DNA of 64,000 bases, from assembly GCF_028372415.1 (NCBI RefSeq), contig NC_092876.1, positions 57,289,756 through 57,353,755 on the forward strand. Reading direction: 5' to 3'. The notes under the pieces are model-generated. The model made no database searches. It saw only the letters and a program-made list of their open reading frames with translations, and was not told the origin of the DNA. Below are positions 1 through 10,285 of this stretch, in pieces; the first letter of the stretch is position 1, and each line of letters opens with the position of its first letter. Made by a program: the position numbers and the translations under genes. The DNA is from Notamacropus eugenii. Its lineage: Eukaryota > Chordata > Mammalia > Diprotodontia > Macropodidae.

Positions 1-139
1 GTTTCCCAAGGTCAGGGCACCTTTCCTGCTCTGACAGCCCATGATGGATCCTCTGCCTGTCTGATGAAGGCCTCTGGCCCCCAGAGGCCTCTCCACAGGC
101 ATGCTCTCCTCCGCCTCTCTCCCTGAGGCCGGGAGCTCT

Positions 140-365
140 TCATCGCCTGTCCCCCTGGGCGATTATTTATTATTTTCCTCCTGAAAGTGTTTCTGAGACA
201 AGCTCTTATGAAAGATGTTCCCCCGAATCGAGCGGGACGGCATCATAATTCACCCTGGCTCCAGCTGAAATATTTGAACAACAACACATTACCGTCCAAT
301 TTCGCCGCTCTCCGCTCTGAGGGAGCTGCCGGAAGGCCCACTTAGTGCTGCTTGGAGCTCTTTGC
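140..365. promoter_or_regulatory. candidate conserved noncoding block, CpG-rich
   Basis: Unique sequence with no repeat signature. I count nine CpG dinucleotides between about 221 and 332, against a window that is otherwise CpG-poor, mixed with AT-rich homeodomain-like stretches (gattatttatt, catcataattc). The open frame at 362-940 starts beside it but runs into L1 and MIR sequence, so coding is unlikely. An enhancer, or the edge of a CpG island left of the window, are both possible. Conservation is inferred, not measured. Confidence 0.42.
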
Positions 366-659
366 AGAATTGGCTGGAATGGCTTCAGAGGCTCAAGGCT
401 AAGAGAGAGGCTTCTGCAACCAGGAAAGTGGAGACCATTACTGGCATCTGTCTGTGGCCTGCTGCTGCCAGACCTGGCCTCCCCACTCCCACCAGAGCAT
501 GTGCCCCCATCAGACTAGCAGCTCCCTCACTGCTGGAGTTGTCTTCTCCATCTGGTACATCCCCTCCTCTCAGACAGAGCCTGCTTGACTGCTTCTCCCT
601 CTTTGCCTCAATGGGATTAAGGTCTCCCAAGTGCTCGGGCTATGATGCCCCATTCAGAC
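366..659. other. unassigned unique sequence
   Basis: GC-moderate sequence without recognisable repeat, splice-site or coding signal. Confidence 0.3.
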
Positions 660-842
660 CAAGAGAAAGAAAAAACAAAATGAAACAACAACAACAAAAA
701 AGAGAGCAAATAGTATACTTCGATCTGCATTCAGACTCCCAACTTCTTTCTCTGGATGTGGATAGCATTTTCCATCATGAGTCTTTTGGAGTTGTCTTAG
801 ATCCTTGCATTGCTGAGAAGAGCCAAGTTTATCTGATAATCT
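660..842 (-). mobile_element. L1 3'-end fragment
   Basis: About 180 bp of L1 3' untranslated sequence read on the minus strand. It matches the longer copy at 17137-18905, including the 'ctgcattcagactccc' and 'cttttggagttgtctta' stretches. It lacks the extreme 3' end and all of ORF2. Confidence 0.75.
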
Positions 843-930
843 TTTTAGGGTGTTATGGATACCAACTTATTTTACAGACTAGGAAACTGGGACCCAGGGA
901 AGTGACTGAAGTGATTAAGGACCTGAAAAT
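843..930 (-). repeat. MIR-type SINE fragment
   Basis: Carries the antisense MIR core (ttttacagactaggaaactg...gaagtgact). Short and degraded. Confidence 0.5.
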
Positions 931-1034
931 AATCTTGTAGGAAGGATATTTGAAAGAAGTAGTTTAACAAGGAGAAGAGAGAATTTAGAGAAGGCAAGAA
1001 TATCTGAGGGGCTGTTCTGGAGTAGGGGAAATAG

Positions 1035-1245
1035 ACATGAGGTGGCGAGGTGGTTCAGTGAACAGAATCCTGGACTTGGAGTCAGGAAGACCTGAGTTCA
1101 AACTCTGATATAGGCACTTGTGATCTCTATGATCATGGGAAAATCACTATCTCCCCAATGCCTCAGTACCCTTATCTGCAAAATGAAAAGGATGGACTGG
1201 ATGGCCTCTAAGGTACCTTTTAATTCTGAATCTATGATTCTATGT
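1035..1245 (+). repeat. MIR3-type SINE
   Basis: tRNA-like head (gcgaggtggttcagtgaaca), core with 'ggagtcaggaagacctgagt', then 'ctgcaaaatgaaaagg' and the MIR3-type tail ending near 'tctatgattctatg'. Close to full length. Confidence 0.75.
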
Positions 1246-1260
1246 CGACAAAGCTGGAAA

Positions 1261-1262
<2 letters not shown>

Positions 1263-1298
<36 letters not shown>
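1263..1298. repeat. (TG)n microsatellite
   Basis: Eighteen or so uninterrupted TG units directly downstream of the SINE tail. Confidence 0.97.
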
Positions 1299-1300
<2 letters not shown>

Positions 1301-1449
1301 GGGGAAGTATGTTTCTTCTTTTAAAAAAATTTTTGGATGCTTTTTGTTTTCATATCACTGTCATTTCTGTATACACTTCTTTCCTTCACCTAAACAGATG
1401 ACAAATGAATCTTCCCTTTCAATCTAATCCAATCGGACCCAATTTTATA

Positions 1450-1538
1450 GTTGTTCAATGTAGTAAGAATTGAATAAGCACCTACTATGTGTCAAACACT
1501 GTGTCTATCTAAAAGACTATTTTATGGAGAACACAAGG
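1450..1538 (-). repeat. L2 3'-end fragment
   Basis: Antisense L2 terminus signature (aataagcacctactatgtgtcaaacact). Confidence 0.55.
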
Positions 1539-1539
1539 T

Positions 1540-1902
1540 AAGCACTTACAGAAGAAGCCATACAAGAACACTCTCAAGGTCTCTCAGAAGAATTTTGGAA
1601 TTGATTGCAAGATATGGGAGATACTGGCACAGGACTGCCCAGCATGGTGTGCCCTCATCAGAGAAGGCACTGTGCTCTATGAGCAAAGTAGAATTGCAGT
1701 AGCTCAAAAAAACATGAGATGAGGAAATTTAGAGACATCTCCACTCAAAATGTTCACATGAACTATTTGTACTTGACCTGTGGTAGAGTTTTCTGAGCTC
1801 ATATTGTTCTGATCAGCCACAGTTGGATATGCTGCACCTTGACCCCAACACAGTGATGCCATTTTGGTCCTCTTTGAAAACAAAGACCAACAACAAACCA
1901 AC
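1540..1902 (+). mobile_element. RTE-type LINE 3' end
   Basis: The plus strand can be read, with interruptions, as an RTE-clade C-terminal tail. The first part gives peptides such as DCPAWCALIREGTVLYEQSR, and the second part encodes a decayed C2H2-like terminus. It ends with 'tttggtcctctttgaaaac' followed by a CAA-rich tail. The same last 35 bases end the SINEs at 8375 and 9480, as expected of a LINE/SINE partner pair. Only the last ~360 bp is present. The family name is from memory. Confidence 0.65.
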
Positions 1903-2280
1903 CAAATGGAGGTGGGTGAGTGGCCAGTACCCCATCTTGTTTCCTTGGTCATACAACCACTTTCTCCAAGACTGGTTTCCCAGAGTGCCAAGATCTAGGG
2001 TGGGGAGAAGAGGAGATTTACAAATGGATGGCCTCTGTTTGAAAATGCCAATGGATTTGGCCAGTCTTGACTTAAAGGCTGAACAAATAATTCTTTTGCT
2101 TTTACTGAGGCTCAGTCTGGGATTGTTTGTGCCATAAAAACCAAGAGGAATTAGGATATTTGTTGGAAAAATTCATTCCAAGAAAGTTTCTGCTCTAGGA
2201 CCATGACAGTCATTGTTACCCTCCATTCCCTCGCGTATGAGGGGGCCAGGACACAGCACTGGGGGTAATCTCAGAAGGCA
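1903..2280. other. unassigned sequence
   Basis: No repeat or gene recognised; open frames here are short and unremarkable. Confidence 0.3.
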
Positions 2281-2284
2281 GAGG

Positions 2285-2362
2285 AAATGCAGATTGTAAT
2301 ACTAGCACTTAGTACAGTATCAAGCACGTGGCTTGATAATAAATAAAGGCTCATTGATTTGA
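2285..2362 (+). repeat. L2/MIR-type 3' terminus
   Basis: 'agcacttagtacagtatcaa...ataataaataaaggctcattga' is the common L2/MIR 3' end in sense orientation. Confidence 0.5.
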
Positions 2363-2411
2363 TTTGACTTGATTTGAAAACACATGGTGCTTAATAGGTA
2401 CCTGCTGATTA

Positions 2412-2830
2412 ATATGTTCTAAAATCCCTCTGAACTCTCTATTCTATGTTCATCAGCTTCAAAGATCATAGGTTCTGAGCTACAACTGACCTCCAAGGTC
2501 TTCCTGTCTGTTACCCCTCCCCTTCATTTTACACCAAGCTCAGAGAGCTTCAGTTACTTGGCTAAGCTCACATAGGTGGTAAGAAGAACCAAGGACTCAA
2601 ACCCTGCTCCTCTGACTTGAGATTCATTGCTCTTCCCACTGTACCACATGGCTTGTCAATATTCTAAGATTCCTCCCAGTTCTGACATTCTGTGTTCTAA
2701 AGATCCTCCAAGATCTACATCTTGTGTTCTAAGGTCCTTCCCAGCACTGACATTCTATGTTCTAAGAGCCCTCCCAGCATGGGCATCCTATATTTTAGTG
2801 GCCTTCGTGGCTCTGCTATTGTTAGATAGA
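2412..2830 (+). repeat. 33-bp tandem array (MIR3-tail unit), split by a MIR
   Basis: Units of the form 'ttctaaggtccttcccagca' + 'ctgacattctatg' run from 2412-2458 and 2655-2830, about six in all and strongly diverged. A minus-strand MIR (2465-2655) interrupts the array, so the array is the older of the two. Confidence 0.65.
2465..2655 (-). repeat. MIR-type SINE
   Basis: Antisense order: core (attttacaccaagctcagag, agctcacataggtggtaag), then the tRNA-like head read backwards (cttcccactgtaccacatgg). Confidence 0.65.
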
Positions 2831-2834
2831 GGAC

Positions 2835-3045
2835 AAAGTGTTGAGACTGGAAGAGGAAGGCCGAAATTCACATCTAGTCTCAGACATTTACTAGCTTTGT
2901 GACCCTGGACAAATAATTCAATCCCTGTATGCCTCAGTTTATTAAACTTTAAAATGGGGATAATAATAGCAACTATTTCCCAGTTATGAGGATTAAATAA
3001 GATAATATTTGTAAAACACTTAGCATAGGCACTTAACAGATCCTT
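2835..3045 (+). repeat. MIR-type SINE
   Basis: Head, core (ctttgtgaccctggacaaat, cctcagtttatt) and L2-like tail (gaggattaaataagataata) are all visible in sense order. Confidence 0.7.
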
Positions 3046-3171
3046 CCTCCCTCTTTACCTCCTTCCTTCCCTCCCTCCTTCCTTCCTTCCTTCCTTCCTT
3101 CCTTCCTTCCTTCCTTCCTTCCTTCCTTCCTTCCTTCCTTCCTTCCTTCCTTCCTTCCTTCCTCTCTTCCT
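3040..3171. repeat. (CCTT)n microsatellite
   Basis: Over 100 bp, nearly pure from 3077 to 3161. It interrupts tail-array sequence to its right. Confidence 0.97.
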
Positions 3172-3345
3172 AAGACCCCACCACCTCTGACATTCTCTGT
3201 TCAATGGTCCTTCTCAGCTCTGACTTTGTATTTTCCAAGGTGCCTGAAGTGTTCTTAAATAGCTATGTAAACGGGTACAGTTCCTCTTATTCAAAGTGCC
3301 CTTTAAGTTCTGTTATGTTCTAGAGGTTCTTCCAGGTATAACATT
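3172..3345 (+). repeat. diverged 33-bp tandem array
   Basis: Four poorly preserved units (cacctctgacattctctgtt, ctcagctctgactttgtatt, and so on) separated by unrelated sequence. Confidence 0.5.
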
Positions 3346-4015
3346 CCAGTTTTGATCATTGGGGGCTTTGAGTTGGCTCCAGTGTAGTCTTGACTATTTC
3401 CTCCATCCTTTTGTTCTTCCTCAAATCCAAGGGAATCTGCCTCTCCCCTGAAGGGCTGTTGCTGGCTCCCATTGGCTTGGACACATCTAAGCCTCTTTCC
3501 AGTGACTGAGCACTGAATGTGATTTCCAGTCTTGGACAGACAAGGCTCCAGCCAAACCTACATGGAACATGCTCAGAGTGTGTCCATTGTGGTCTCCATA
3601 ATGGCCGCTGATAATGAGCTAGCAAGCTCTTTCAAACACCTTCTCTGGTGACTTTCCCTGATTTTCTGCAGTCCACGGGGAACTCTCCTTCTTGCGATGT
3701 CCCGGGGCTCTTAGTACCATCTTCTAGGTGCTGAGTGGGGCTGATTTTACCTGGTTTTCTCTTTGAAATGTCACCTATTTGAGTCCTATCTTCCCGATGA
3801 GATTCTGAGTTGGCCATTCTGGGTAGGGATGGTATCTTATTCATCTCTCCCCCAGAGTGACAAGCTTAGGCCCAAGTATGTCATATGTGGTGAATTGGAT
3901 TGAATCAAATTATCCAAACTCTTTTTGCTGAGACACTACAGAGAATAGTTTTCATGATTCTCTACAGGGCTCTCACTAATCAGCCATTCTTTTCTGGGAC
4001 TCTCTAGGGAGGAGA
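3346..4015. other. unassigned sequence
   Basis: Two back-to-back minus-strand frames (89 and 70 codons) are present, but they have no recognisable domain and no repeat signature. Confidence 0.3.
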
Positions 4016-4470
4016 ATAATGGATATGCTCCCAACTCTGGCATTCAAGGCCTTTCAAAGTCTAGCTCCAACCGGTGTGCCCAGCTTCATGCCACTTTGCT
4101 CCCCTTTGGGTACTTGACAGTCCAGTTAGTGGACCTAAGTTTTGTTCTCTATATGTTCTTTGCCTTTGCTCACCACTCACTGATCTCCTCTTTTCCCTGT
4201 GTTTAAATCTCTCACTTCCTTCAAGGGTGCTGACTCAGCCTTAAAGCCTTTTCTCATGGACTCTGCTTGATGAGAGTTTACCCTATGTAAAGGGCACCAG
4301 GCCCTCCACAGTTACCCTTTATTTGGCATTGAAAGTCCTTCCCAGCTTGGCCCCTTCTTACCTTTCCTGTCTTTACCTACTTTGTCATCCCCTCTCTCAT
4401 TCCCTATTCCCCCTCTCCATCACATTTTAATTTTTCCATAGTGACTTGCTTAGTATTCCTTTAAAAACTC

Positions 4471-4527
4471 CCTTCCTTCCTTCCTTCCTTCCTTCCTTTC
4501 TTCTTTCCTTCCTTCCTCTTTCCTTTC
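4471..4527. repeat. (CCTT)n microsatellite
   Basis: Imperfect CCTT tract lying where the poly(T) side of the neighbouring L1 insertion would be, so it may have grown from that tail. Confidence 0.9.
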
Positions 4528-4532
4528 ATACG

Positions 4533-4800
4533 TTAAAAAAAAATTGAATACCCTATTCACATCCTCCCACCTGTCCCTCCTTCACCCAGTGATCAGGCAG
4601 GCAATATGATATCAGTTATACATGTGAAGTCATGCAAATCATATTTCCATATTGGCCATGCTGCAAAAAAAGGCACGAAAAATAGAGCAGAAAAAAGAAT
4701 GTTTCCATCTGTACTCAGAGTTCATCAGTTCTTTCTCTGGAGGTAGATGGTATTTTTCATCATGGATCCTTTGGAATTGTCTTGGATCATCATCTTGATC
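4533..4800 (-). mobile_element. L1 3'-end fragment inserted in L2
   Basis: Same L1 3'UTR as at 660-842 and 17137: 'catcagttctttctctggag' and 'gatcctttggaattgtcttg' are visible. 5'-truncated, no ORF2. Confidence 0.75.
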
Positions 4801-5174
4801 AGTTACTTATTGCTCCTCAAACACAACGTATCTCCCTTCTCCATGCCCTGTACCAGCTATGCCTCATGTTTAGAATGCTCTCCCTACTCACCCTGGCCTC
4901 TGGTTTTCATGGCTTCCTTCAAGACTCAGCTCAAGGTCCGCTGCTTGAAAAAAATCCTTTTCCAGTCTCCCCAGCTGTGAGTATCTTCCCCTCTGACATT
5001 ACTTCCCATCGATTCTGTCTATATCTTAAATGTACATAGTCATTTGAATATCATCTTCTCCATTAGACTTTGAACTCTTTGAGGGAAGGGGCTATTTTTG
5101 TCTTTCTTTGCATCTACAGGACTCAGCACAGTGGTAATAAATGCTTTTTCTTCCACTGCTCTCCACCTACTGTT

Positions 5175-5480
5175 CTAGGATTGTGGTTTGTCCTTTGTTC
5201 TCAAAGAGGACCATGGCATCTGGGAGATGATGGCATCACTTGCAAGTGACTTTGATTTGAGTGAAGGAGGGCTGTGTGAAGTCACCAACTTCACTTTCTC
5301 CTCTGGAGCCATTTGGGTCCAGTGGCCAGATATAGAGCAGGACAACTGGAGAAGGCCCAGGATGCAATGGGACACCTTAGCCTTTTTAAGCTAAGGTCTT
5401 TTCAAGTTCTCACTTTGAGGGTTGCAATGCCCATTCAGGAATGGGCCTCTTTAAGAAGTGAGTCAAGGAATGTACCCTTT
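5175..5480 (-). repeat. RTE-tailed SINE, long copy
   Basis: Antisense of the 8375 and 9480 family: starts with the tail complement (tttgttctcaaagaggacca) and continues through 'ctttctcctctggagccatt' and 'gtccagtggccagatata'. It extends about 150 bp further than the others, which may be family sequence or an adjacent repeat. Confidence 0.65.
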
Positions 5481-5865
5481 AACAAAAAAAAAAAATCGAA
5501 CTAGGAGGGGAAGAGCCTCAGGGTGGCTGGCCAAAAGAGAAAAAATTACTATTTACATTCACTATGAGCCAGGACAGCCCAAAAAATAGCCATTAATTGG
5601 TGGTTGGGCAGGGACCTATTGTTGTCCAATCCATGATATCCAGAGTGAATTGGGTTTAAATCTTGATCTTTGAGACAGAGATGTAGCCAGTAAACCCCAA
5701 GTTAACTAAGTAGCTTTTGGCCATCAAAAACATACCTCGCTTTGGGCAGAATACCCTCAGGTAAGAGGAAAAATCAATCAAGTACCACCATTTCTGAGGA
5801 GGGCCCTGTTCATCACTGTCCTATCTTGAGCCACCATCTCTGTGACTCTAAGGACCAAAATGCTC
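5481..5865. other. unassigned sequence
   Basis: A 12-base A-run, then unique sequence; nothing recognised. Confidence 0.3.
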
Positions 5866-5869
5866 TTCC

Positions 5870-6025
5870 CTCACCCAAGAGCATCCAAGCTTTAAACTGC
5901 CACAAGGCTTTAGAATCCCTTCCCTTGTCAGTTTATAAGCATCTTAAGGATTACTTCTCTTTTGTATTTATTTTTCCAGGTCTTAGTAGAGTGCCTGGCA
6001 CATAGTAAATACTTAAAGCTTTTCT
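5870..6025 (+). repeat. L2 3' end
   Basis: Sense L2 terminus: 'gtagagtgcctggcacatag' + 'taaatacttaaag'. Confidence 0.7.
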
Positions 6026-6034
6026 TTTTCATTT

Positions 6035-6768
6035 ATTCATTCCAATCAAGTCAAGATGCTTTTATTAAGCACTTACCGTGTGCCAGGCCCTGTGCTGAAC
6101 TGTAGGCACACAAAGAAGGGAAAAAGACATCCCCTGCTCTCACCGTCTAATGGGGGAGACAACTTGTAAATAATGGTGTACAACTAAGACAAGTTGGAGA
6201 TCATCAGTGCAGGAAAGGCACAGACACTGAGGATATATCAAGAAAGGCTACTCATAGAGTTTGTAACTGAGGACCGGGAGGAAGCCAGGAGGCAGAGATG
6301 AGGAGGAAGACCATTCCAGGCATGGGGGACCACAAGGGAAAAGGTCCAGAGTCAGGAGATGGAGAGTCTTGTTTGAGGAGAAGCAAGGAGGACCAGGGCC
6401 TGAGTGAGTACATGGAGGGGGATACTGTAAGAAGACTGGAAAAGTCTCAGGACAGGGCAGGTTATGAAGGACTTCGAATGCCACACAGATGATTTTACCT
6501 GTTTTGGTGGAGAATGTAGGAAACAGAGTAGAATTTGTCAGATGGGTGTCTATATGAGACATCATCGCATTTGTGCTTCAAGATCCATCAGACAGCTCAA
6601 TGGAGGATAGATTGGAGTGGGGGAAACTGATGGATCTTGGCACTATATTGGATATGGGGGGTGAGAGAGAATGAGGAATCCAGGATGACTCCCAGGTTGG
6701 GAGCCTGAGGGACTGAGAGGATAGGGTTGCCCTTGACAGTAATGTAGGAAGAGTGGAAGGTTCATTCA
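6035..6768 (-). mobile_element. L2 LINE 3' portion with decayed RT C-terminus
   Basis: Read on the minus strand, the 6600-6768 end translates to a peptide like NLGVILDSSFSLTPHIQY, the well-known C-terminal block of L2 reverse transcriptase. The rest runs through 'ggaatggtcttcctcctcat' to the 3' terminus at about 6040 (complement of 'ttattaagcacttaccgtgt'). Stops and frame changes are numerous. The 64- and 105-codon frames here are by-products. Confidence 0.75.
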
Positions 6769-7003
6769 TTCATTTCCCACACCCTTCCCCAGGTGAAAGT
6801 ACACTCTCCTCTTTCTCAGCATTTCTTCCAATCTTTTTCTTGGACTTTTCCTTTTTCCTTATTCACTCTCCTTCTTTCATGCTTTCTATTGTACTTGCCT
6901 ATATATTCTTGTAGAATGAAAACTCCTGGTGATCATCCTTGTCTTTGACTCTCCAAGGATGACTACAAAGCCTCACTCTTAGTGCTCCTGTAACAAATAT
7001 AAA
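6769..7003. other. unassigned sequence
   Basis: Pyrimidine-leaning unique sequence; no feature recognised. Confidence 0.3.
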
Positions 7004-7262
7004 GGGGCATTTGGGTAGCACAGTGCATAGAGTGCCAGTACTGGAGTCAGGGAAGACTCATCTTCCCGAGTTCAAATCCTGCCTCAGATTTGCAAAGTGA
7101 CCCTGGCCAAGTCATTTAACCCTGTTTGCCTCAGTTTTCTCATCTGTAAAATGGGATAGAGGAGGAAATGGTAAACCACTCTAGTATCTTTGCCAAGAAA
7201 ACCCCAAATGATAACACAGATAATCATATATGAGTGAAAAGAGACTGAACAACAAGAATGAC
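7004..7262 (+). repeat. tRNA-headed RTE-type SINE (MAR1-like)
   Basis: tRNA-like head (gcatttgggtagcacagtgc), core (ccctggccaagtcatttaac), then 'ggtaaaccactctagtatct' and 'gccaagaaaaccccaaatga', ending in 'gaacaacaag'. Full length. The same family appears in sense at 9068 and 39766 and antisense at 25035, 37392, 59966 and 61592. Confidence 0.85.
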
Positions 7263-7274
7263 TACAAAGACATT

Positions 7275-7525
7275 GAATTGAACTGAGGCAGCAGAAACAC
7301 TTGGGTTTGGAGACAGAAAGATCCAGGTGTAGATCTGAACTCAGATACTTACTAGTTTTGTAACCCTGTAACCCTCTCTCTGTCCCTTGATTTCCTCAAC
7401 TGTAAAGTGGCAATAATATCAGCACCTACCTTACAGAGTGTTGGGAGGATCATTTGAGATAATGTAAGGAAGTACTTTGTAAACCTTAAGACGCTATATA
7501 AATGTGAGCTGTTAGTATTTTTTAA
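7275..7525 (+). repeat. MIR-type SINE
   Basis: Sense MIR: 'ggtttggagacagaaagatc', core, then 'catttgagataatgtaagga' and the L2-like end. Confidence 0.65.
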
Positions 7526-7547
7526 GCAGAATATGGTTAAAAGGTTC

Positions 7548-7770
7548 CTTCTCCTTCCCTCTCTGCTTTCTCTCTTTCCCTTCCCTTTTCCCTCTCCTCT
7601 TCCTCTTCTTTTCTTTTTCTTCTTCTTCTTCTTTTTCTCCTCCTTTTTCCTCCTCTTTCTCTTCTTCCTCCTTCTCTTTTTCCCTCTCTTTCTCTCTCTC
7701 CCCTTTTCTCCTCTCTCCTCCTCCCTCCTCCCCTCTGCCTTCTCTCCTCTCTCTTCTCTCTTCTCTCTAG
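7548..7770. repeat. polypyrimidine tract
   Basis: About 220 bp of almost pure C/T. The 81-codon frame across it is compositional. Confidence 0.95.
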
Positions 7771-8374
7771 CAGGCTAGACCAAAAGGTCTAGGAGACCCA
7801 TCTGCGGGGTAGACTGAGTGTCCAAGGTTTCAGACCCCTGAGGTTCTATTTTCCTCCTCCAGCCACCCAGTTTTGAATAGGGCAACAGGGCTAGGTTCTT
7901 TCTATAGACCTCTTTGAGCTCTGGGAGGACTCTCCCCTCCATTCTCCCCTATAACCCCCATTCCAATCAAGGACTTCGAGATGAAACCTTTTCAGACAGA
8001 GGTTGAGCCTATCAGACTACCCTTTGTGTCCAGTCCTGAAATCTGCAGGGCATTTTTCAAAGAAATAAGGTTTGATCTCAGACTAACTTTCTTTCAATTC
8101 TTCCCTGGAAGCTGACTCTAGGGATCAGAGATGATTACTAAGCAAAGGTCAGATACTGCTGGGGCTGAACTCTGATCAAGTGGAATGGAAAATAGATCTA
8201 ATTTTCCTGCTGTGGTATCTGGCCCACTTCCTGTTTGATTGGCTGACAGCATCATCATTAACCGTCTTCCTTACAGGAGTTACCCAACTCTTCTCTGTTT
8301 TTTTCTGTTTTCATCTTCTAAAGCTTGGCTTTCTTGGTGTCTGTTCTTAGAGCTGTTAAAGATCTGAGCTTGAA
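7771..8374. other. unique sequence, possibly regulatory near 8080-8280
   Basis: No repeats recognised. 8150-8275 has a balanced, motif-rich look (TEAD-like ggaatg, gattggctgacagcatcatc), but this is weak evidence. Confidence 0.3.
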
Positions 8375-8582
8375 AAGGCCAACATTGCTTACTGCATCCA
8401 GGGCCATCTCCAGTTGTCCTGATCTATATCTGACCACTGGACCCAAATGTCTCTGGAAGAGAAAGTGAGGCCGGTGACCTTGCACAGCCCTGCCTCACTC
8501 AAATACAATTCACTTGCATGTCATGGTATCATCTTCCTGATGTCATGGTCCTCTTAGAGAATGAAGGACAGACAGTAGCAGG
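8375..8582 (+). repeat. RTE-tailed SINE
   Basis: Sense copy: 'gcatccagggccatctccag', 'ccactggacccaaatgtctc', 'gatgtcatggtcctcttaga' and tail 'gaatgaaggacagacag'. Head truncated. Confidence 0.75.
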
Positions 8583-8599
8583 AGATTCAAGGTACCTCT

Positions 8600-8815
8600 T
8601 GAAGAAGGAAGAAAGAAATGGATCAGACTGGGAATCAAGGGAACAGGGTTTGAATCCTGACCATCATTTACTAGCTGTGTTACTTTGGGAAAGTTTTAAA
8701 CCTCTCTGGGCCTCATTTTCCTGATTTATTAAAAAAAATGGGGGGAGAGAGGGAGACTAGATGAACTTTGAGGTCTTATTCAGCTCTTTCCCTGCTTTCC
8801 AAAGCTTCACAGTTT
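8600..8815 (+). repeat. MIR3-type SINE
   Basis: Sense copy with 'gactgggaatcaagggaaca', 'gcctcattttcctgatttat' and the tail 'ttgaggtcttattcagctct'. Confidence 0.7.
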
Positions 8816-8842
8816 AAAGGAGTGAAGATTAGGAAGCAAGAA

Positions 8843-9000
8843 GTCAATAAACATTTATTAAGCACCTTCTGTTTGCCAGGCCCTGGAGACACAAAGAAAA
8901 ACAAAAGGTAATCCCTTCCCTCAAAGATATCACAATTGAATGGGAGGACAGTCACATGTTAGACATGTGGTTAACAAATCCTTAGAGAGAAATCATCCTT
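8843..9000 (-). repeat. L2 3' end
   Basis: Antisense terminus 'caataaacatttattaagca' followed by 'tccctcaaagatatcac'. Confidence 0.7.
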
Positions 9001-9067
9001 AACTTGACCTTCCAGGGGTTTGATTGCTCATTAGCACCTTATTGATTCAGTTTCTTATAGTAGACTT

Positions 9068-9312
9068 ATCAGGGCTGTTAGGTGGTACCATAGTATATAG
9101 AGCTCAGGGCCTGTAGTCAGTAGGACTTAATCTTCCTGAGTTCAAACAGCTGTGTGACCCTGGGCAAGTCACTTAGCCCTGTTTGCCTCAGTTTTCTCAC
9201 CTGTAAAAAGAGTTAGAGAAGGAAATGGAAAATCACTCCAGTATCTCTGCCAAGAAAATGCCAAAAGGAGTCACCAAGACTCAGACACGATTGAAAAATG
9301 ACTGAAAAATAC
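9068..9312 (+). repeat. tRNA-headed RTE-type SINE (MAR1-like)
   Basis: Full-length relative of the 7004 copy, with 'ccctgggcaagtcacttagc', 'aaatcactccagtatctctg' and the end 'cgattgaaaaatgactgaa'. Confidence 0.82.
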
Positions 9313-9324
9313 ACTTATTTCCTA

Positions 9325-9766
9325 ATAAGGTCATCTTATTTAGAGCTTAGAAAAGAAGTCAGGCCAGAATTCTCATTGTTATAGAGGACACTGATGCCCA
9401 GAGGTTGGGAGTATTGCTTAAAGTTTTATAGCCAGTAAGAGGCTATGGGGTGTTTAAGGTGCCGTAAAATGCTCAGAGCTTGGTCAGACATGGAAGACGC
9501 CAAGGTCATCCACTGCATCCTGGGCCATCGCTAATCATCCTGACTTTTGTCCTGCCACTGGACTTTGATGACTCTAGAAGAGAGAGTGAGACTGATGACT
9601 TTGAGCAACTCTTAAATCCAATTCACTTGAAAGTCAAGACATCATTCCATGATGTCACTGGTCCTCTTTGAAAACAAAGGACAGTAGCATAGCCTATAAA
9701 TAGCAGAGTCAGAATCTGAACCCAAGCCTTTTGATCCCTCCATGATTTTTCTTGTCCTATCATATT
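9325..9766 (-). repeat. MIR-type SINE split by an RTE-tailed SINE
   Basis: Antisense MIR halves at 9325-9478 and 9697-9766 flank the younger SINE at 9480-9692. Confidence 0.55.
9480..9692 (+). repeat. RTE-tailed SINE
   Basis: Sense copy ending 'gtcactggtcctctttgaaa' + 'acaaaggacagt'; shares its last ~35 bases with the RTE LINE end at 1860-1902. Confidence 0.75.
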
Positions 9767-9769
9767 TTA

Positions 9770-9912
9770 CTTAGTATCAGAGTCATAATATGGAATGGTA
9801 GAATGGAAGGTCACTGAAGGCAGGTATTATTTCATTCTCATGTTATATACTCACTGCCTAGCCCAGTGTCTGATGCACAGTATGGATTCAATGAATAAAT
9901 GAATGAATGAAC
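9770..9912 (+). repeat. L2 3' end
   Basis: Sense terminus 'gcctagcccagtgtctgatg' with a GAAT-rich tail (aatgaataaatgaatgaatg). Confidence 0.7.
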
Positions 9913-10009
9913 CAGTCCATCATAAGCTTACCCACTTGGTTTTACTTTATGAGACTTGCTTCTGTAGGGAAGTTTGCGTTAATCCAACCATGGTTCAGTG
10001 GAATTAATA

Positions 10010-10285
10010 GTAACCATTAATAGCTTACATGCATACAGTGCTGCTATGTTCCAGTCACTATGCTAAGTGCTTCACAAATATTATCTCATTTGATCCTTAT
10101 AAGAACCTGACAGGTATGGGCTGTTATTATCCCCATTTTATAGGTGAGGAAACTGAAGCAGGAAGAAGTTAAGTGACTTGTTCAGGGTCTCTCTCACAGC
10201 TTTTGAGTGTCTGAGACTGAATTTGACCTCAGGTCTTCCTGACTCCTGGCTCAGCATTCTGACCACTGGATCACCTATCCTCTAA
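10010..10285 (-). repeat. MIR-type SINE (THER1-like), near full length
   Basis: Antisense copy from the L2-like end (tatctcatttgatccttata) through the core (gaggaaactgaagcaggaag) to the tRNA-like head at about 10280. Confidence 0.75.

Larger units (their letters stand above)
4020..5150 (+). mobile_element. L2 LINE 3' region, split by an L1 fragment
   Basis: 4020-4468 is the C-terminal coding end of L2 (cattcaaggcctttcaaagt). 4815-5150 is the L2 3' end, with 'gaactctttgagggaagggg' and the terminus 'cagcacagtggtaataaatg'. A CCTT repeat and an L1 piece sit between the halves. No long frame survives. Confidence 0.7.

Noticed and set aside
362-940. 192-codon frame as a possible first exon next to the CpG-rich block
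   Set aside because: Half of it runs through L1 3'UTR and a MIR fragment, so it is not a host coding exon.
1035-1110. tRNA gene suggested by tRNA-like SINE heads
   Set aside because: The heads (also at 7004, 9068 and 39766) continue into SINE cores and lack an intact cloverleaf and terminator; they are SINE promoters.
7533-7778. Hydrophobic Phe/Leu/Ser-rich open frame resembling membrane protein
   Set aside because: Pure consequence of a polypyrimidine tract; the same applies to 11378-11635 and 22754-23278.
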